Positions 11,676-22,334 of a stretch of DNA of 64,000 nucleotides are shown here, piece by piece. The first letter of the stretch is position 1; every line of letters begins with the position of its first letter. A model generated the notes under the pieces. It worked only from the letters and a program-made list of their open reading frames with translations. It had not been told where the DNA came from and ran no database searches. A program made the position numbers and the translations under genes. This DNA comes from Lingula anatina (taxonomy: Eukaryota; Brachiopoda; Lingulata; Lingulida; Lingulidae): assembly GCF_001039355.2 (NCBI RefSeq), contig NW_019776091.1, forward strand, positions 167,456 through 231,455, read 5' to 3'.

Positions 11676-13565
11676 TCACTTGTAAGGTTTCTCTGCTGTG
11701 TGAATTCTTTCATGCTTGGTGCGCTCACTTTGTTCTTTAAAATATTTGTCACAGAACTTACATTTGTAAGGTTTCTCTCCTGCATGAATTCTTTCATGAC
11801 TAGAGCAATGACTTTGTTGTGAAAAATATTTCCCACAGAATCTGCACTTGTAAGGTTTCTCTCCTTTGTGAATTCTTTCATGCCTAGTGCATTGGCCATT
11901 CCGAGTAAAACATTTGCCACAGTATCTGCACTTGTAAGGTTTCTCTCCTGTGTGAATTCTTTCATGATCAGTGCAATTACTTTTTATTGTAAAATGTTTG
12001 TCACAGAATCTACATTTGTAAGGTCTCTCTCCTGTGTGACTTCTTTCATGAATGGTGCACTCACTCTGTTCTTTAAAATATTTGTCACAGAACTTGCACT
12101 TGTAAGGTTTCTCTCCTGTGTGAATTCTTTCATGAATGAAGCAAACCCTTTTTCGTGAAAAATATTTTCCACAGAATCTACACTTGTAAGGTTTCTCTCC
12201 TGTGTGAATTCTTTCATGAAATATGCAATTTATCTGTTGTGTAAAATATTTGTCACAGAACCTACACTTAAAAGGTTTCTCTTCTCTGTGAATTTTTTCA
12301 TGCAAAGCGCAACTACTTTGTACTGTAAAATTTTTGTCACAGAATCTACACTTATAAGGTTTCTCTCCTGTGTGAATTCTTTCATGCTTGATGCGACCAC
12401 TTAGTTGTGAAAAATATTTGTCACAGAATCTACACTTGTAGGGTTTTTCCCCTGTGTGAATTCTTTCATGCCCGGTGCAACCACTTCTTTTTGTAAAGAA
12501 CTTGTCACAGAATCTACACTTGTAAGGTTTCTCTCCTGTGTGAATTCTTTCATGCATTTTGCGACTACTTTGTTGTGAAAAATATTTGTCACAGATTCTA
12601 CACTTGTAAGGTCTCTCTCCTGTGTGAATTCTTTCATGCTTGGTGCGCTCACTTTGTTCTTTAAAATATTTGTCACAGAACTTACATTTGTAAGGTTTCT
12701 CTCCTGTATGAATTCTTTCATGACTGGAGCAATTACGTTGTTGTGAAAAATATTTTCCACAGAATCTGCACTTGTAAGGTTTCTCTCCTGTGTGAATTCT
12801 TTCATGATCAGTGCAACTACCTTTTTGTGTAAAATACTTGTCACAGAATCTACACTTGTAAGGTTTCTCTCCTCTGTGAATTCTTTCATGCAAAGTGCAA
12901 CTACTTTGTACTGTAAAATTTTTGTCACAGAACCTACAATTGTAAGGTTTCTCCCCTGTGTGAATTCTTTCATGAACAGTGCAATTACTTTTTTGTGTAA
13001 AATACTTGTCACAAAATCTACACTTGTAAGGTTTCTCTCCTATGTGAATTCTTTCATGCAAAGTGCAATTCCTACTTTTTGTAAAATATTTGTCACAGAA
13101 TCTACACTTGTAAGGTCTCTCTCCATTATGAATTATTTCATGATCGATGCAAACACGACGTTCTTTAAAGTATTTGTCACAGAATCTACACTTGTAAGGT
13201 CTCTCTTCACTGTGAATTTTTTCATGCCTGGTGCAATGGCTTTGTACTGTAAAATATTTGTCACAGAACCTGCACTTGTAAGGTTTCTCTCCTGTGTGAA
13301 TTCTTTCATGCGTAGCGCAATTACCTTTTTGTGCAAAATGTTTGTCGCAGTATCTACACTTGTAAGGTTTCACTCCTGGGTGAATTTTTTCATGCCCGGT
13401 GCAACTACTTTGATCTGTAAAATATTTGTCACAGTATCTACACTTGTAAGGTCTCACACCTTTGTGAATTCTTTCATGATTGGTGCAAGCACTTTGTTTC
13501 GTAAAATATTTTTCACAGAATCTGCATTTGTGAGGTTTCTCTCCAGTGTGGATTCTTTTTTGCAT
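11676..13565 (-). CDS. C2H2 zinc-finger protein, 22 fingers (array 2)
   Basis: Open frame of 629 residues from ATG 13565, the longest intact array in the window; probably a nuclear sequence-specific DNA-binding protein. Twenty-two complete fingers are joined by H-T-G-E-K/R-P-Y-K linkers. Predicted base-contact positions (-1, 2, 3, 6) vary between fingers while the rest is nearly invariant. Position 4 of the helix, normally Leu, is Cys in most fingers and Arg in several (for example fingers 11, 12, 14, 22). The frame ends HTAEKPYK then TGA, where TGA replaces the TGT of the next finger's first zinc Cys. The true N terminus may lie upstream: the ATG is inside a half finger preceded by poly-T and AACAACAAAG, a likely acceptor. 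No effector domain seen. Neighbours are paralogous arrays 1 and 3. Confidence 0.8.
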   Translation of the reverse strand: MQKRIHTGEKPHKCRFCEKYFTKQSACTNHERIHKGVRPYKCRYCDKYFTDQSSCTGHEKIHPGVKPYKCRYCDKHFAQKGNCATHERIHTGEKPYKCRFCDKYFTVQSHCTRHEKIHSEERPYKCRFCDKYFKERRVCIDHEIIHNGERPYKCRFCDKYFTKSRNCTLHERIHIGEKPYKCRFCDKYFTQKSNCTVHERIHTGEKPYNCRFCDKNFTVQSSCTLHERIHRGEKPYKCRFCDKYFTQKGSCTDHERIHTGEKPYKCRFCGKYFSQQRNCSSHERIHTGEKPYKCKFCDKYFKEQSERTKHERIHTGERPYKCRICDKYFSQQSSRKMHERIHTGEKPYKCRFCDKFFTKRSGCTGHERIHTGEKPYKCRFCDKYFSQLSGRIKHERIHTGEKPYKCRFCDKNFTVQSSCALHEKIHREEKPFKCRFCDKYFTQQINCIFHERIHTGEKPYKCRFCGKYFSRKRVCFIHERIHTGEKPYKCKFCDKYFKEQSECTIHERSHTGERPYKCRFCDKHFTIKSNCTDHERIHTGEKPYKCRYCGKCFTRNGQCTRHERIHKGEKPYKCRFCGKYFSQQSHCSSHERIHAGEKPYKCKFCDKYFKEQSERTKHERIHTAEKPYK

Positions 13566-14090
13566 GGTGCAACTACTTTGTTGTTAAAAAAAACTACCGT
13601 GAGCCAGTCACTTGGAGAAGAATGCAGGATTTACCCAGGTTTTGAATCTGCCCTACGGCAGATGCCCTGTAGCGTGATATACTATCGTAACCAAGTCCTT
13701 TATTGAGCTGTGCAGGCAGATAAACTTCCATGGTGCTGGGTAACAGAAAAAGCCACCGAAAACATATGTCTGTTAGTGATTCAATAAGTAAATTTAGCGT
13801 TATATGCGTAGTAAAGGCAACGAAGTCATATTTTTACAATAGCCATGACCAAGGATAATCCTAGAAAGCATGACGCCGCTTGTCCCGCCAGAAGATGGCC
13901 GCAATGGCGGGAGTGGGAATCGGTTGGGTCCCAGTGTTGGTTGGGTCCGTTACTTCCAGTGATTGAATTGTAAACTCTGATCAACTGTATCGTTCATACC
14001 GGCGGATAATTACCTGCCACATCTATAGCCTTAACAGATTCTTTTTTTCTTCATCCAAAGAGTACGAGGCAAAAATATTAAAATACCTGC
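13566..14090 (-). promoter_or_regulatory. 5' flank of array 2 with conserved donor
   Basis: Conserved with 6206-6755 and 21539-22083. It holds the poly-T/AACAACAAAG acceptor-like site just upstream of the array, a YY1-like AAGATGGCCGC at about 13892, and a donor CTGCAG|GTATTTTA that would end a first exon at 14087. The YY1-like motif of that first exon is altered here (AATATGGCGG instead of AAGATGGCGG at about 14170). Confidence 0.4.
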
Positions 14091-14229
14091 AGAAATGTTC
14101 AACTTCTCTCTGTTGCTGCAGTCTTCTGAGATGCAGCCTCGGTTTAAGAGAAACGACAGGACAGGCCACAATATGGCGGAAACGGCAACACAGGACAGTT
14201 GTTTATATCTAGATGGCGCATAACAATAA

Positions 14230-14535
14230 TATATTGAAAAAATAAAGATACTTCAAGAAATACTTGATGCAAAAATCTATTTTGTCCATGACCAATTTGT
14301 TGTTTATTTATGATTGACTTTTTAGGGGAGGATTTAACCCATTTGCAATACAAATGTTTGGTTTATCTAAAGCNTTTATTAACCTTGAAAAACCTTGAAA
14401 AAATAAAGATACTTCAAGAAATACTTGATGCAAAAATCTATTTTGTCCATGACCAATTTGTTGTTTATTTATGATTGACTTTTTAGGGGAGGATTTAACC
14501 CATTTGCAATACAAATGTTTGGTTTATCTAAAGCA
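14230..14535. repeat. near-identical direct duplication around an assembly n
   Basis: About 138 bp ending atctaaagc at 14373 is repeated after the n at 14374 (copy from about 14396 to 14533). The left copy lacks the ttattaaccttgaaaaacc start. Likely an unmerged contig overlap. Confidence 0.7.
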
Positions 14536-14654
14536 AGATTGGTACATGAGTAACTCACACAACTTGGCTAGTCTGCATTTATTTTGCTATATTTATGAAG
14601 ATTTTGCTTAATATAAGTAATGTGAAAGGTTTGGTAATTTTACGTACATAGGCC

Positions 14655-14965
14655 TACTCGTTGGCGGATTGAGAGGGGGTGGTCAGCTAAGGGCGGTCCT
14701 GACTCTCCCTTCGATTACTGAAAAAATCACACCAAAGCACCCCTCTTGAAATTTGAATTGTGACAAGCTGAATTATAGTTCTAAACCATACCAAATTGCA
14801 CCGCTCGCCCTCTTAAATACCAAAATGTTTCGGGTACCCTTCAGCGGGCCTCCGAACCCCATGCCAAGGGGGTGGGGTTGGGGGGACGGGGGGGGGGGGT
14901 CGGCTTTGCATCTGTGGACCCCTCTTCAAATATTTCTGGATCCACCCCTGCACACTTGTTAAGAA
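14655..14965. repeat. G-rich dispersed element, second copy
   Basis: Nearly the same as 7175-7460, including the cgggtacccttcagcgggcc stretch and the terminal tccacccctgcacacttg. Confidence 0.55.
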
Positions 14966-16020
14966 AAGTTATTTTGATATTCCATAAATGAAACAACAGG
15001 AGTTAAACTGAAATTCAGTTTAAATAAGAGAAATAAACTGTGCATTGATAAGTTGCAAATAATTCACATTTCTATTTTGAAAAATGCAACTCAAGCTGTT
15101 ATGTAGGCCTTTGCTTTTTTTCTACAGGTGTGCGCATCATAAGTGATATTGTTTTTTTTTAAGGGCATTATGGCAGCAAAATAAAATGGGGCTTTAGTCA
15201 CTTTGATGCAATATTACAAAATACTCAACAGCATGATCAACATTAGCCTTCAATTACATAAATATATAATTGATTTTCAGAAAATGCGACAAGTAAAATC
15301 TTCAAGACCAAGTAAGGTCAAAGGCACACATATTAAAAAAACCAATATGTGAAAAAATGAACATTTCACAAAAAAAAAAAAAATGCACAACTTCTGGAAA
15401 AAGACACCAATCGGACTGATTTTCCAACTTGAGCTGTATTTTAGTCTTCTAGACTGCTTCTAAATTTTCTGTAAGTTTCATAATCATAAATGACATGGTT
15501 TTCCTTGAATGGTCACTGTGGCAGCATATAGGCCAAAATAAAGTTTTAGTCAATTTTGATGCGATATTACATAATGCTTTACAGCATAATCACCACCAAT
15601 TTTTAATTGTGCACCACAGGTAACATAGTTATTCAAAAAGTGTGACTATCAAAGTTCTTCAAGTCCATGGAAATTCAGTGTCCAACCTTGAAAATGCCAA
15701 TATGTGAAAAATGAATATTTCACACAAAAAAGACATAACTTAACTGCAAAGCTGTCTAATGTACAGACAAAAAGCAGAAATTTATGATGCATAAAATATA
15801 TTACTGCTAAGACTTCAACAAAAATAAGCTAATCAAGCTTATTTTCAAACTTGATCTATATGTCTGACCTTTGAATCAGTCATGCAAGTTAAAAAGCAAA
15901 ATATGACATGGTTTTCATTTTATTTGTATAATACTGGAAAAAATATGCTAAAAAAAAACCTTCTTTAGGAAAAATGGACAAATCAGGTTGATTGATTTTC
16001 AAACAGAGATGTAACTCTGT
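14966..16020. other. unit 2 spacer without a gene
   Basis: Similar to 7480-8400 of unit 1 (shared tttgatgcgatattacataatgctt and ttaagacttcaacaaaaataagc words, among others) with small insertions. No coding exons seen. Confidence 0.6.
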
Positions 16021-16023
16021 CAT

Positions 16024-16421
16024 AGGCCACATTCAGAACAGTGGACTTAGGGTGCTTTCCCAGAGATTTAGATCGATCTAAAGATTAAGTTTTGGATGAA
16101 CCTAACTCCTACATTGCAGTCAGCCGAACGGGCACCACAGTTAATTACACCTTTACAGCTTTTAGTAGGCTGGACAGACGCTTAAGCCAGCCAAGCTGAC
16201 AGTAATCTAGTGAGACTCCCCTCAGGGATAGATCGATCTAAAAATCTATGGAAATGGTGTGTAACTCTGAGGGTCAAATATAGCCAAATCCAATATCACT
16301 TGAATACTTCCCAAAGGGTAATATATACAGTGTCTATTAGCAAATTAGATGGCAAGCTTTTTAGTGGGTTGCCATATTTGATCCACAGTCAAGCTAGTCC
16401 ACTGTTCTGAATGTGGCCTTA
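16024..16421. mobile_element. MITE with a nested GATC-type MITE
   Basis: Outer ends are AGGCCACATTCAGAACAGTGG and CCACTGTTCTGAATGTGGCCT, as in the 8404-8588 copy. About 210 bp at 16050-16258 (gggtgctttcccagag ... aaatctatggaaatgg) interrupt it; these are a GATC-type palindromic MITE. Comparison with 8404-8588 shows the pre-insertion sequence. Confidence 0.8.
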
Positions 16422-16554
16422 GAGTCAAGAATACCATAAAGGACAAGCCATTAAAAAAAATAAATAATAAAATATATATATATATATATATATATATGCA
16501 GTGGGTACAGCAGACTTGGTGCTGTTTTGGAGGGCACATGTTAAAATGTATTAA

Positions 16555-16702
16555 CAGGGCCGTAGCCTCCGGGGGGGCAGGGGGGGCACCTGCCCCCCCT
16601 GGAATTTGGAATTTTACACACCACACCCTCCCCCCTCGGTAGCTTCGCCCCCTCGTGTCCGCTTACTGCCCCCCCTGGCATTTTGCTCAGGCTACGGCCC
16701 TG
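16555..16702. mobile_element. fold-back MITE, CAGGGCCGTAGCC ends, 5-bp target duplication
   Basis: Starts CAGGGCCGTAGCC and ends GGCTACGGCCCTG. It is flanked on both sides by ATTAA. The homologous unit 1 sequence at about 8857-8870 reads tgtATTAAaattaaaa without the element, an exact empty site. A second copy lies at 23742-23900. Confidence 0.9.
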
Positions 16703-16854
16703 ATTAAAATTAAAACCCAAGCATGGCAATTATCCACTCTTTTGCATTTGTTCACTCTTGAGTTCACCATTTAGTGAAAAAAATTGTAGAAAAACTGTAC
16801 CACCATCAGAAATCATCAGTTTGACCATGTCTTTCTCTGCTAAGAGTACAACAA

Positions 16855-17082
16855 CCCATTTCCATAGATTTTTAGATTGATCTATCCCTGTGGGGAGTCT
16901 CACTATATTACTGTCAGCTTGGCCGGCTTAAGCGTCTGTCCCACCTACTAAAAGCTGTAAGGGGGCAATTAACTATGGTGCCCGCTCGGCTGACTGCAAT
17001 TTAGCGTGAACCTCCAGGGAGTTAGGTCGATCTAAAACTTAATCTTTAGATCGATCTAAATCACTGGGAAAGCACCCCAAGA
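16855..17082. mobile_element. GATC-type palindromic MITE, copy 3
   Basis: Same as 9003-9232 with few changes: ccatttccatagattttt at the left end, ctgggaaagcacccc at the right, TAGATCGATCTA-type cores in each arm. It is in the homologous position of unit 2, so it was duplicated with the unit. Confidence 0.7.
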
Positions 17083-17167
17083 GTGAGGGCTCGGCATAAA
17101 ATTTCATGACAACTTGAGGATTAATGTTCAATATCAACGGAATAACCGCTGTGTTTTAATTGTACAT

Positions 17168-17482
17168 CCATCTGCCCTGCGGTAGATGCCCTGTAGCGTG
17201 ATATACTATCATAACCAAGTCCTTTATTGAGCTGTGCAGGCAGATAAACTTCCATGGTGCTGGGTAACAGAAAAAGCCACAGAAAACATATATAAGAAAA
17301 TACTACTGCATGTCTGTTACTGATTCAATAAGTAAATTTAGCGTTATATGCGAAGTAAAGGCAACAAAGACATATTTTTACAATAGCCATGACCAGGGAT
17401 AATCCTAGAAATATGACTCCGCTTGTCCCGCCAGAAGATGGCCGCAATGGCGGGAGTGGGAATCGGTTGGGTCCCAGTGTTG
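17168..17482 (-). repeat. copy of zinc-finger 5' flank abutting an assembly n
   Basis: Starting tctgccctgcggtagatgcc, it is nearly identical to 21628-21941 and stops at cagtgttg immediately before n at 17483. After the n the sequence jumps into a finger tail (gttggtgaccaatc, as at 10885). This looks like a contig join inside a repeated unit, so the order of units 2 and 3 here is uncertain. Confidence 0.65.
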
Positions 17483-17485
17483 NGT

Positions 17486-18569
17486 TGGTGACCAATCTTT
17501 TCTGGAAAATATTTGTCACAGAATCCACACTTATAAGGTCTCACTACAAGTTTGCAAATTCTTTCATGCCTTGTGCAACTACTTTGATCTGTAAAATATT
17601 TGTCAAAGAACGTGCACTTACAAGGTTTCCCTCCTGTGTGAACTCTTTCATGCCTGGCAAAACTACTATTAAGTGAAAATTATTTGTCACAAAATCTATA
17701 CTTGTAAAGTCTAATTCTTTTGTAAATTCTTTCGTGATTAGGGCAATCACTTTGCTCTATAAAATATTTGTCACAGAATCTGAACTATCCTGTCTGAATT
17801 TTTTCATGCTTGGATCAATGCTTTGTTCAGTTAAATGTTTGTCACAAAATCTGCACGAGTAAGGTCTCTCGCCTGTGTGAATTCTTGGTGCTAGTTGTTC
17901 TATGAATTATTCGTCACCGAACCGGAATGCTTTCTCTCCTGTGTGAATTCTATAATTCCTTGCACAGTTACATTTTCGTGCAAAATATTTGTCACACAAT
18001 AAACAGTTGTCAGGATGCTCTCCTGTGTGAATTCTTTATAAATGGTGCAACTACTTTGATCTGTTAGATATTTGTCAAAGAATCTGCACTTGTAAGGTTA
18101 CTCTCCTTTGGGAACTTTTTAATGCCCAGCGCAACTACTTTGTCGTGTAAAATATTTTTCATGGAATCTACACTTGTAAGGTCTAATCTAAGGCCCCGTT
18201 CACATGACAAGTCTATTTTCTAAAAATCTATTTTCTATTTGCAGTATCTTGTGATCATGGTCTGTGCCCTGAATACCCTGCCGCGTAATTACTGGCAGCG
18301 CGAGCCAGTTATTTCCAAAGCTGTAATTAATTCTCGGCTGCGCTTGGAGTGATCACAAGATACCGCGAATAGAAAATAGATTTTTAGAAAATAGATTTTT
18401 CATGTGAACGGAGTCTAACTCCTTCGTGAATTCTTTTAAAACTGGTGCAACCACTTTGTTATGTAAAAAAAATGTCACAGAGTGTGCACTTGTAAGGTTT
18501 CTCCCATGTGTGAATTCTTTCATGCAAAGTGCAACTACTTTGCACTGTAAAATATGTCACAGAATCTTC
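17486..18569 (-). pseudogene. decayed finger tail of array 3, with MITE insertion
   Basis: Minus-strand finger repeats in broken frames, closely matching the tail of array 2 (10887-11675). A MITE with TTCACATG-type ends occupies 18190-18418. The last remnant, about 18420-18569, still shows one good linker and a finger, then stops at the 1.25-kb transposon. It was contiguous with the array at 19817 before that insertion. Confidence 0.7.
18190..18418. mobile_element. MITE with TTCACATG-type ends, copy 2
   Basis: Ends are GGCCCCGTTCACATGACAAG and the approximate inverse TTTTTCATGTGAACGGAGTC. Interior shares atcttgtgatcatggtctgtg and ccctgaatacc with 3648-3933. Both arms carry tagaaaatagattttt words in inverse orientation. 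A tctaa-like word on both sides may be the target duplication. Confidence 0.7.
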
Positions 18570-19032
18570 CCAGCAGGCATAGTTACGTTGGATCACCGTT
18601 GAAAACAGGTTGTTACGTTGAATTGCCGTTGATCTACCTAAATTCAAGGTAAAATCAACGTTGATCCAGCCATGTTGACTCAACGTTGTATTTTGGTCGA
18701 TGACACAACCTTGCAGTTATGGATTGTAATTTAAAATATTAATTATTGAAAACGTGATACTTTGTTTATCATTCTGTAACTAAATTTATCAAAATAATAA
18801 TAAAACGGTTTTAAATTAAAAGTGACATTGTTTTGTGTCTTTAGTTAACTAGTGAATTTTCTTAATTTGTTATTCAGAAATACATTCCAATAAACTGAAT
18901 TCCTTGCAAGGTCAGCTAACACTAGGATGAATAAGTTGCTGTAAATGTGATGGAGTTAACAGTTCTTGGTAACCTGCTATTATAGTTGGATAGGTTGAGG
19001 AGACTGTGACTTTGTCATATATATATATATAT

Positions 19033-19470
19033 GTCAAAGGCCCGGATCAAATCTAGTCCTATGCATAAGAAGCCCAGATCCCATGTTTATTACACCCTGG
19101 CTGGGCTCATTCTTTATGGTGCCTTTGTAAACATTGTTAACAGCATTGTTAACAGCATAATGGGCAAGCTAAATGACCAAGTTAATTGGCCAAGCTGCCG
19201 GTTTGTTTGTATGGCATGTGCAGGGGATGTCTTAGATCAAGGTACATATTAAGATACTTACAGGTGTGGCAAATGAGATATACTTGTATTTCATTACCTG
19301 TGATTTGTAAAATACATCAGAGGATGCTACTTTTTAAAGATATTTATTGTTTAAAGAAAAGACATGTAGATTGATTTAGTAACATTTACTAAAGATATGT
19401 TAAATTAAAGATGGGCTTCATTTGCGCCTTGAGCTAAGACATGGGACTAGATTTGATCCGGGCCTTTGAC
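19033..19470. mobile_element. nested 438-bp inverted-repeat element
   Basis: Left end GTCAAAGGCCCGGATCAAAT and its inverse at the right; about 27 bp are identical, and similarity continues to some 30 bp. It sits in a TA repeat, compatible with a TA target duplication. No coding capacity is evident. Confidence 0.85.
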
Positions 19471-19497
19471 ATATATATATTATATATGTAGTTATCT

Positions 19498-19502
<5 letters not shown>

Positions 19503-19554
<52 letters not shown>
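19503..19554. repeat. (TA)n microsatellite
   Basis: Uninterrupted TA repeat inside the 1.25-kb transposon, next to the nested element. Confidence 0.95.
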
Positions 19555-19557
<3 letters not shown>

Positions 19558-19816
19558 CTTGACCTTAGAAATTTTAACTTAAAGGCCATACATTTATACC
19601 CCACATATATTTAGCCATCAAAAATGTCCTACTGCTAAACACATCCAGGCTAATTTCCCGCTGGGTGGGGTTGATATAACATTGTTTTCTGACGTTGATA
19701 CAACGTTGCTATCTGAGGTTGACACAACTTTCAAATCCAACATTTATCCAATGTCTTCTCAACGTCATGGTTCAACGTTGTTTCAACGTTAAAACAACAT
19801 AATTTGCCCAGTGGGT

Positions 19817-21538
19817 TCACTTGTAAGGTCTCTCTTCTGTGTGAATTCTTTCATGCTTAATGCAATGGCCGTTTTGAGTAAAACATTTGTCACAGTATCT
19901 GCACTTGTAAGGTTTCTCTCCTTTGTGAATTCTTTCATGCATGATGCGACTACTTTGTTGTGAAAAATTTTTGTCACAGAATCTACACTTGTAAGGTCTC
20001 TCTCCGGTGTGAATTCTTTCATGAATGGTGCACTCACTCTGTTCTTTAAAATATTTGTCACAGAACTTGCACTTGCAAGGTTTCTCTCCTGTGTGAATTC
20101 TTTCATGAATGGAGCACGCCCTTTGTTGTGAAAAATATTTTCCACAGAATCTACACTTGTAAGGTTTCTCTCCTGTGTGAATTCTTTCATGAGATATGCA
20201 ATTGATCTGTCGTGTAAAATATTTGTCACAGAACCTACATTTAAAAGGTTTCTCTCCTCTACAAATTTTTTCATGCAAAGCGCAACTACTTTGTACGGTA
20301 AAATTTTTGTCACAGAATCTACACATGTAAGGTTTCTCTCCTGTGTGAATTCTTTCATGCTTAATGCGACTAGTTAGTTGTGAAAAATATTTGCCACAGA
20401 ATCTACACTTGTAAGGTTTCTCCCCTGTGTGAATTCTTTCATGCCTGGTGCAACCACTTCTTTTTGTAAAACATTTGTCACAGAATCTACACTTGTAAGG
20501 TTTCTCTCCTGTGTGAATTCTTTCATGCATGATGCGACTACTTTGTTGTGAAAAATATTTGTCACAGAATCTACACTTGTAAGGTTTCTCTCCTGTGTGA
20601 ATTCTTTCATGCTTGGTGCGATCACTTTGTTCTTTAAAATATTTGTCACAGAACTTACACTTGTAAGGTTTCTCTCCTGTGTGAATTCTTTCATGAATGG
20701 AGCAAGCCCTTTGTTGTGAAAAATATTTTCCACAGAATCTACACTTGTAAGGTTTCTCTCCTGTGTGAATTCTTTCATGAGATATGCAATTGATCTGTTG
20801 TGTTAAATATTTGTCACAGAATCTACACTTGTAAGGTTTCTCTCCTCTGTGAATTCTTTCGTGCAAAGTGCAACTACTTTGTACTGTTAAATATTTGTCA
20901 CAGAACCTACACTTGTAAGGTTTCTCCCCTGTGTGAATTCTTTCATGCAAAGTACAATTACCTTTTTGTGTAAAATATTTGTCACAGAATTTACACTTGA
21001 AAGGTTTCTCTCCCGTGTGAATTCTTTCATGCAAAGTGCAATTTCTATTTTTTCTAAAATATTTGTCACAGAATCTACACTTGTAAGGTCTCACTCCATT
21101 ATGAATTCTTTCATGATCGATGCAAACACGACGTTCTTTAAAATTTTTGTCACAGAATCTACACTTGTAAGGTCTCTCTTCAGTGTGAATTTTTTCATGC
21201 CTGGTGCAACCACTTTGTACTGTAAAACATTTGTCACAGAATCTGCACTTGTAAGGTTTCTCTCCTGTGTGAATTCTTTCATGCCCTACACAATTACCTT
21301 TTTGTGCAAAACATTTGTCACAGAATCTACACTTGTAAGGTTTCTCTCCTGTGTGAATTCTTTCATGCCCGGTACAACTACTTTGATCTGTAAAATATTT
21401 GTCACAGTATCTACGCTTGTAACGTCTCACACCTTTGTGAATTCTTTCATGATTGGTGCAAGCACTTTGTTTCATAAAATATTTGTCACAGAATCTGCAT
21501 TTGTGAGGTTTCTCTCCAGTGTGAATTCTTTTTTGCAT
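19817..21538 (-). CDS. C2H2 zinc-finger protein, about 20 fingers (array 3)
   Basis: Open frame of 573 residues from ATG 21538, paralogous to array 2 finger by finger at its start. Twenty finger units are visible, two of them damaged: finger 2 has Arg for its first zinc Cys (as in array 1), and finger 15 ends HEKIC, so the last His is Cys. Core helix Leu is Cys or Arg throughout. Linkers are TGEKPYK with a few RGEKPYK/TEERPYK variants. The stop TGA (19819-19817) replaces a finger Cys codon TGT, the same nonsense change as in array 2, and the 1.25-kb transposon starts directly after it. As in the other arrays an acceptor-like poly-T/AACAACAAAG precedes the ATG, so a short upstream exon is likely. 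Expected role: nuclear DNA binding. No effector domain seen. Confidence 0.75.
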   Translation of the reverse strand: MQKRIHTGEKPHKCRFCDKYFMKQSACTNHERIHKGVRRYKRRYCDKYFTDQSSCTGHERIHTGEKPYKCRFCDKCFAQKGNCVGHERIHTGEKPYKCRFCDKCFTVQSGCTRHEKIHTEERPYKCRFCDKNFKERRVCIDHERIHNGVRPYKCRFCDKYFRKNRNCTLHERIHTGEKPFKCKFCDKYFTQKGNCTLHERIHTGEKPYKCRFCDKYLTVQSSCTLHERIHRGEKPYKCRFCDKYLTQQINCISHERIHTGEKPYKCRFCGKYFSQQRACSIHERIHTGEKPYKCKFCDKYFKEQSDRTKHERIHTGEKPYKCRFCDKYFSQQSSRIMHERIHTGEKPYKCRFCDKCFTKRSGCTRHERIHTGEKPYKCRFCGKYFSQLTSRIKHERIHTGEKPYMCRFCDKNFTVQSSCALHEKICRGEKPFKCRFCDKYFTRQINCISHERIHTGEKPYKCRFCGKYFSQQRACSIHERIHTGEKPCKCKFCDKYFKEQSECTIHERIHTGERPYKCRFCDKNFSQQSSRIMHERIHKGEKPYKCRYCDKCFTQNGHCIKHERIHTEERPYK

Positions 21539-22200
21539 GGTGCAACTACTTTGTTGTTAAAAAAAAAAAAAAAACACCACGAGCCAGTCACCTGGAAAAG
21601 AATGCAGGATTTACCCAGGTTTTAGATCTGCCCTGCGGTAGATGCCCTGTAGCGTGATATACTATCATAACCAAGTCCTTTATTGAGCTGTGCAGGCAGA
21701 TAAACTTCCATGGTGCTGGGTAACAGAAAAAGCCACAGAAAACATATATAAGAAAATACTACTGCATGTCTGTTAGTGATTCAATAAGTAAATTTAGCGT
21801 TATATGCGAAGTAAAGGCAACAAAGACATATTTTTACAATAGCCATGACCAGGGATAATCCTAGAAATATGACTCCGCTTGTCCCGCCAGAAGATGGCCG
21901 CAATGGCGGGAGTGGGAATCGGTTGGGTCCCAGTGTTGGTTGGGTCCGTTACTTCCAGTGGTTGTATTGCAAACTTTGATCAACTGTATCGTCCATACCG
22001 GCGTATAATTACGTGTGACATCTATAGTCTTAACAGATTAAATTTTTCTTCAAAGAGTACGAGGCAAAAATGTTAAAATACCTGCAGAAATGTTCAACTT
22101 CTCTGTTGCTGCAGTCTTCTGAGATGCAGCCTCGGTTTAGGAGAAACGACAGGACAGGCCACAAGATGGCGGAAACGGCAACACAGGACAGTTGTTTATA
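21539..22200 (-). promoter_or_regulatory. 5' flank of array 3 with candidate first exon
   Basis: Same layout as in units 1 and 2: YY1-like AAGATGGCCGC at about 21891, conserved donor CTGCAG|GTATTTTA (exon end 22082), and CCGCCATCTTG (minus strand) at about 22162-22172. The conservation over three units, beyond the coding array, argues for a functional promoter and first exon or for recent duplication alone. Confidence 0.4.
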
Positions 22201-22334
22201 TCTAGATGGCGCATAACAATAATATTTATTAACCTTGAAATACCTTGAAAAAATAAAGATACTTCAAGAAATACTTGATGCAAAAATCCTTTTTGTCCAT
22301 GACCAATTTGTTGTTTATTGATGATCGACTTTTT

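Larger units (their letters stand above)
18570..19815. mobile_element. 1.25-kb inverted-repeat transposon at the stop of array 3
   Basis: Left end CCAGCAGGCATAGTTACGTTG; right end, read inversely, CCACTGGGCAAATTATGTTG. TTC occurs on both sides (567-569 and 816-818 of their kb), and joining the flanks restores aatcTTCacttg, the sequence found at the same place in array 2 (about 11672-11683). Subterminal regions are rich in AACGTT words (caacgttg, gacgttgat). No transposase frame is visible, so it is non-autonomous. It carries a nested element at 19033-19470 and long TA tracts. Confidence 0.85.

Noticed and set aside
12792-13706. 304-codon plus-strand frame opposite array 2, and similar frames opposite arrays 1 and 3
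   Set aside because: They are the regular antisense reading of the finger repeat (a repeated FMxxATTLxCKIF pattern) and follow its 84-base period; no independent coding signal.
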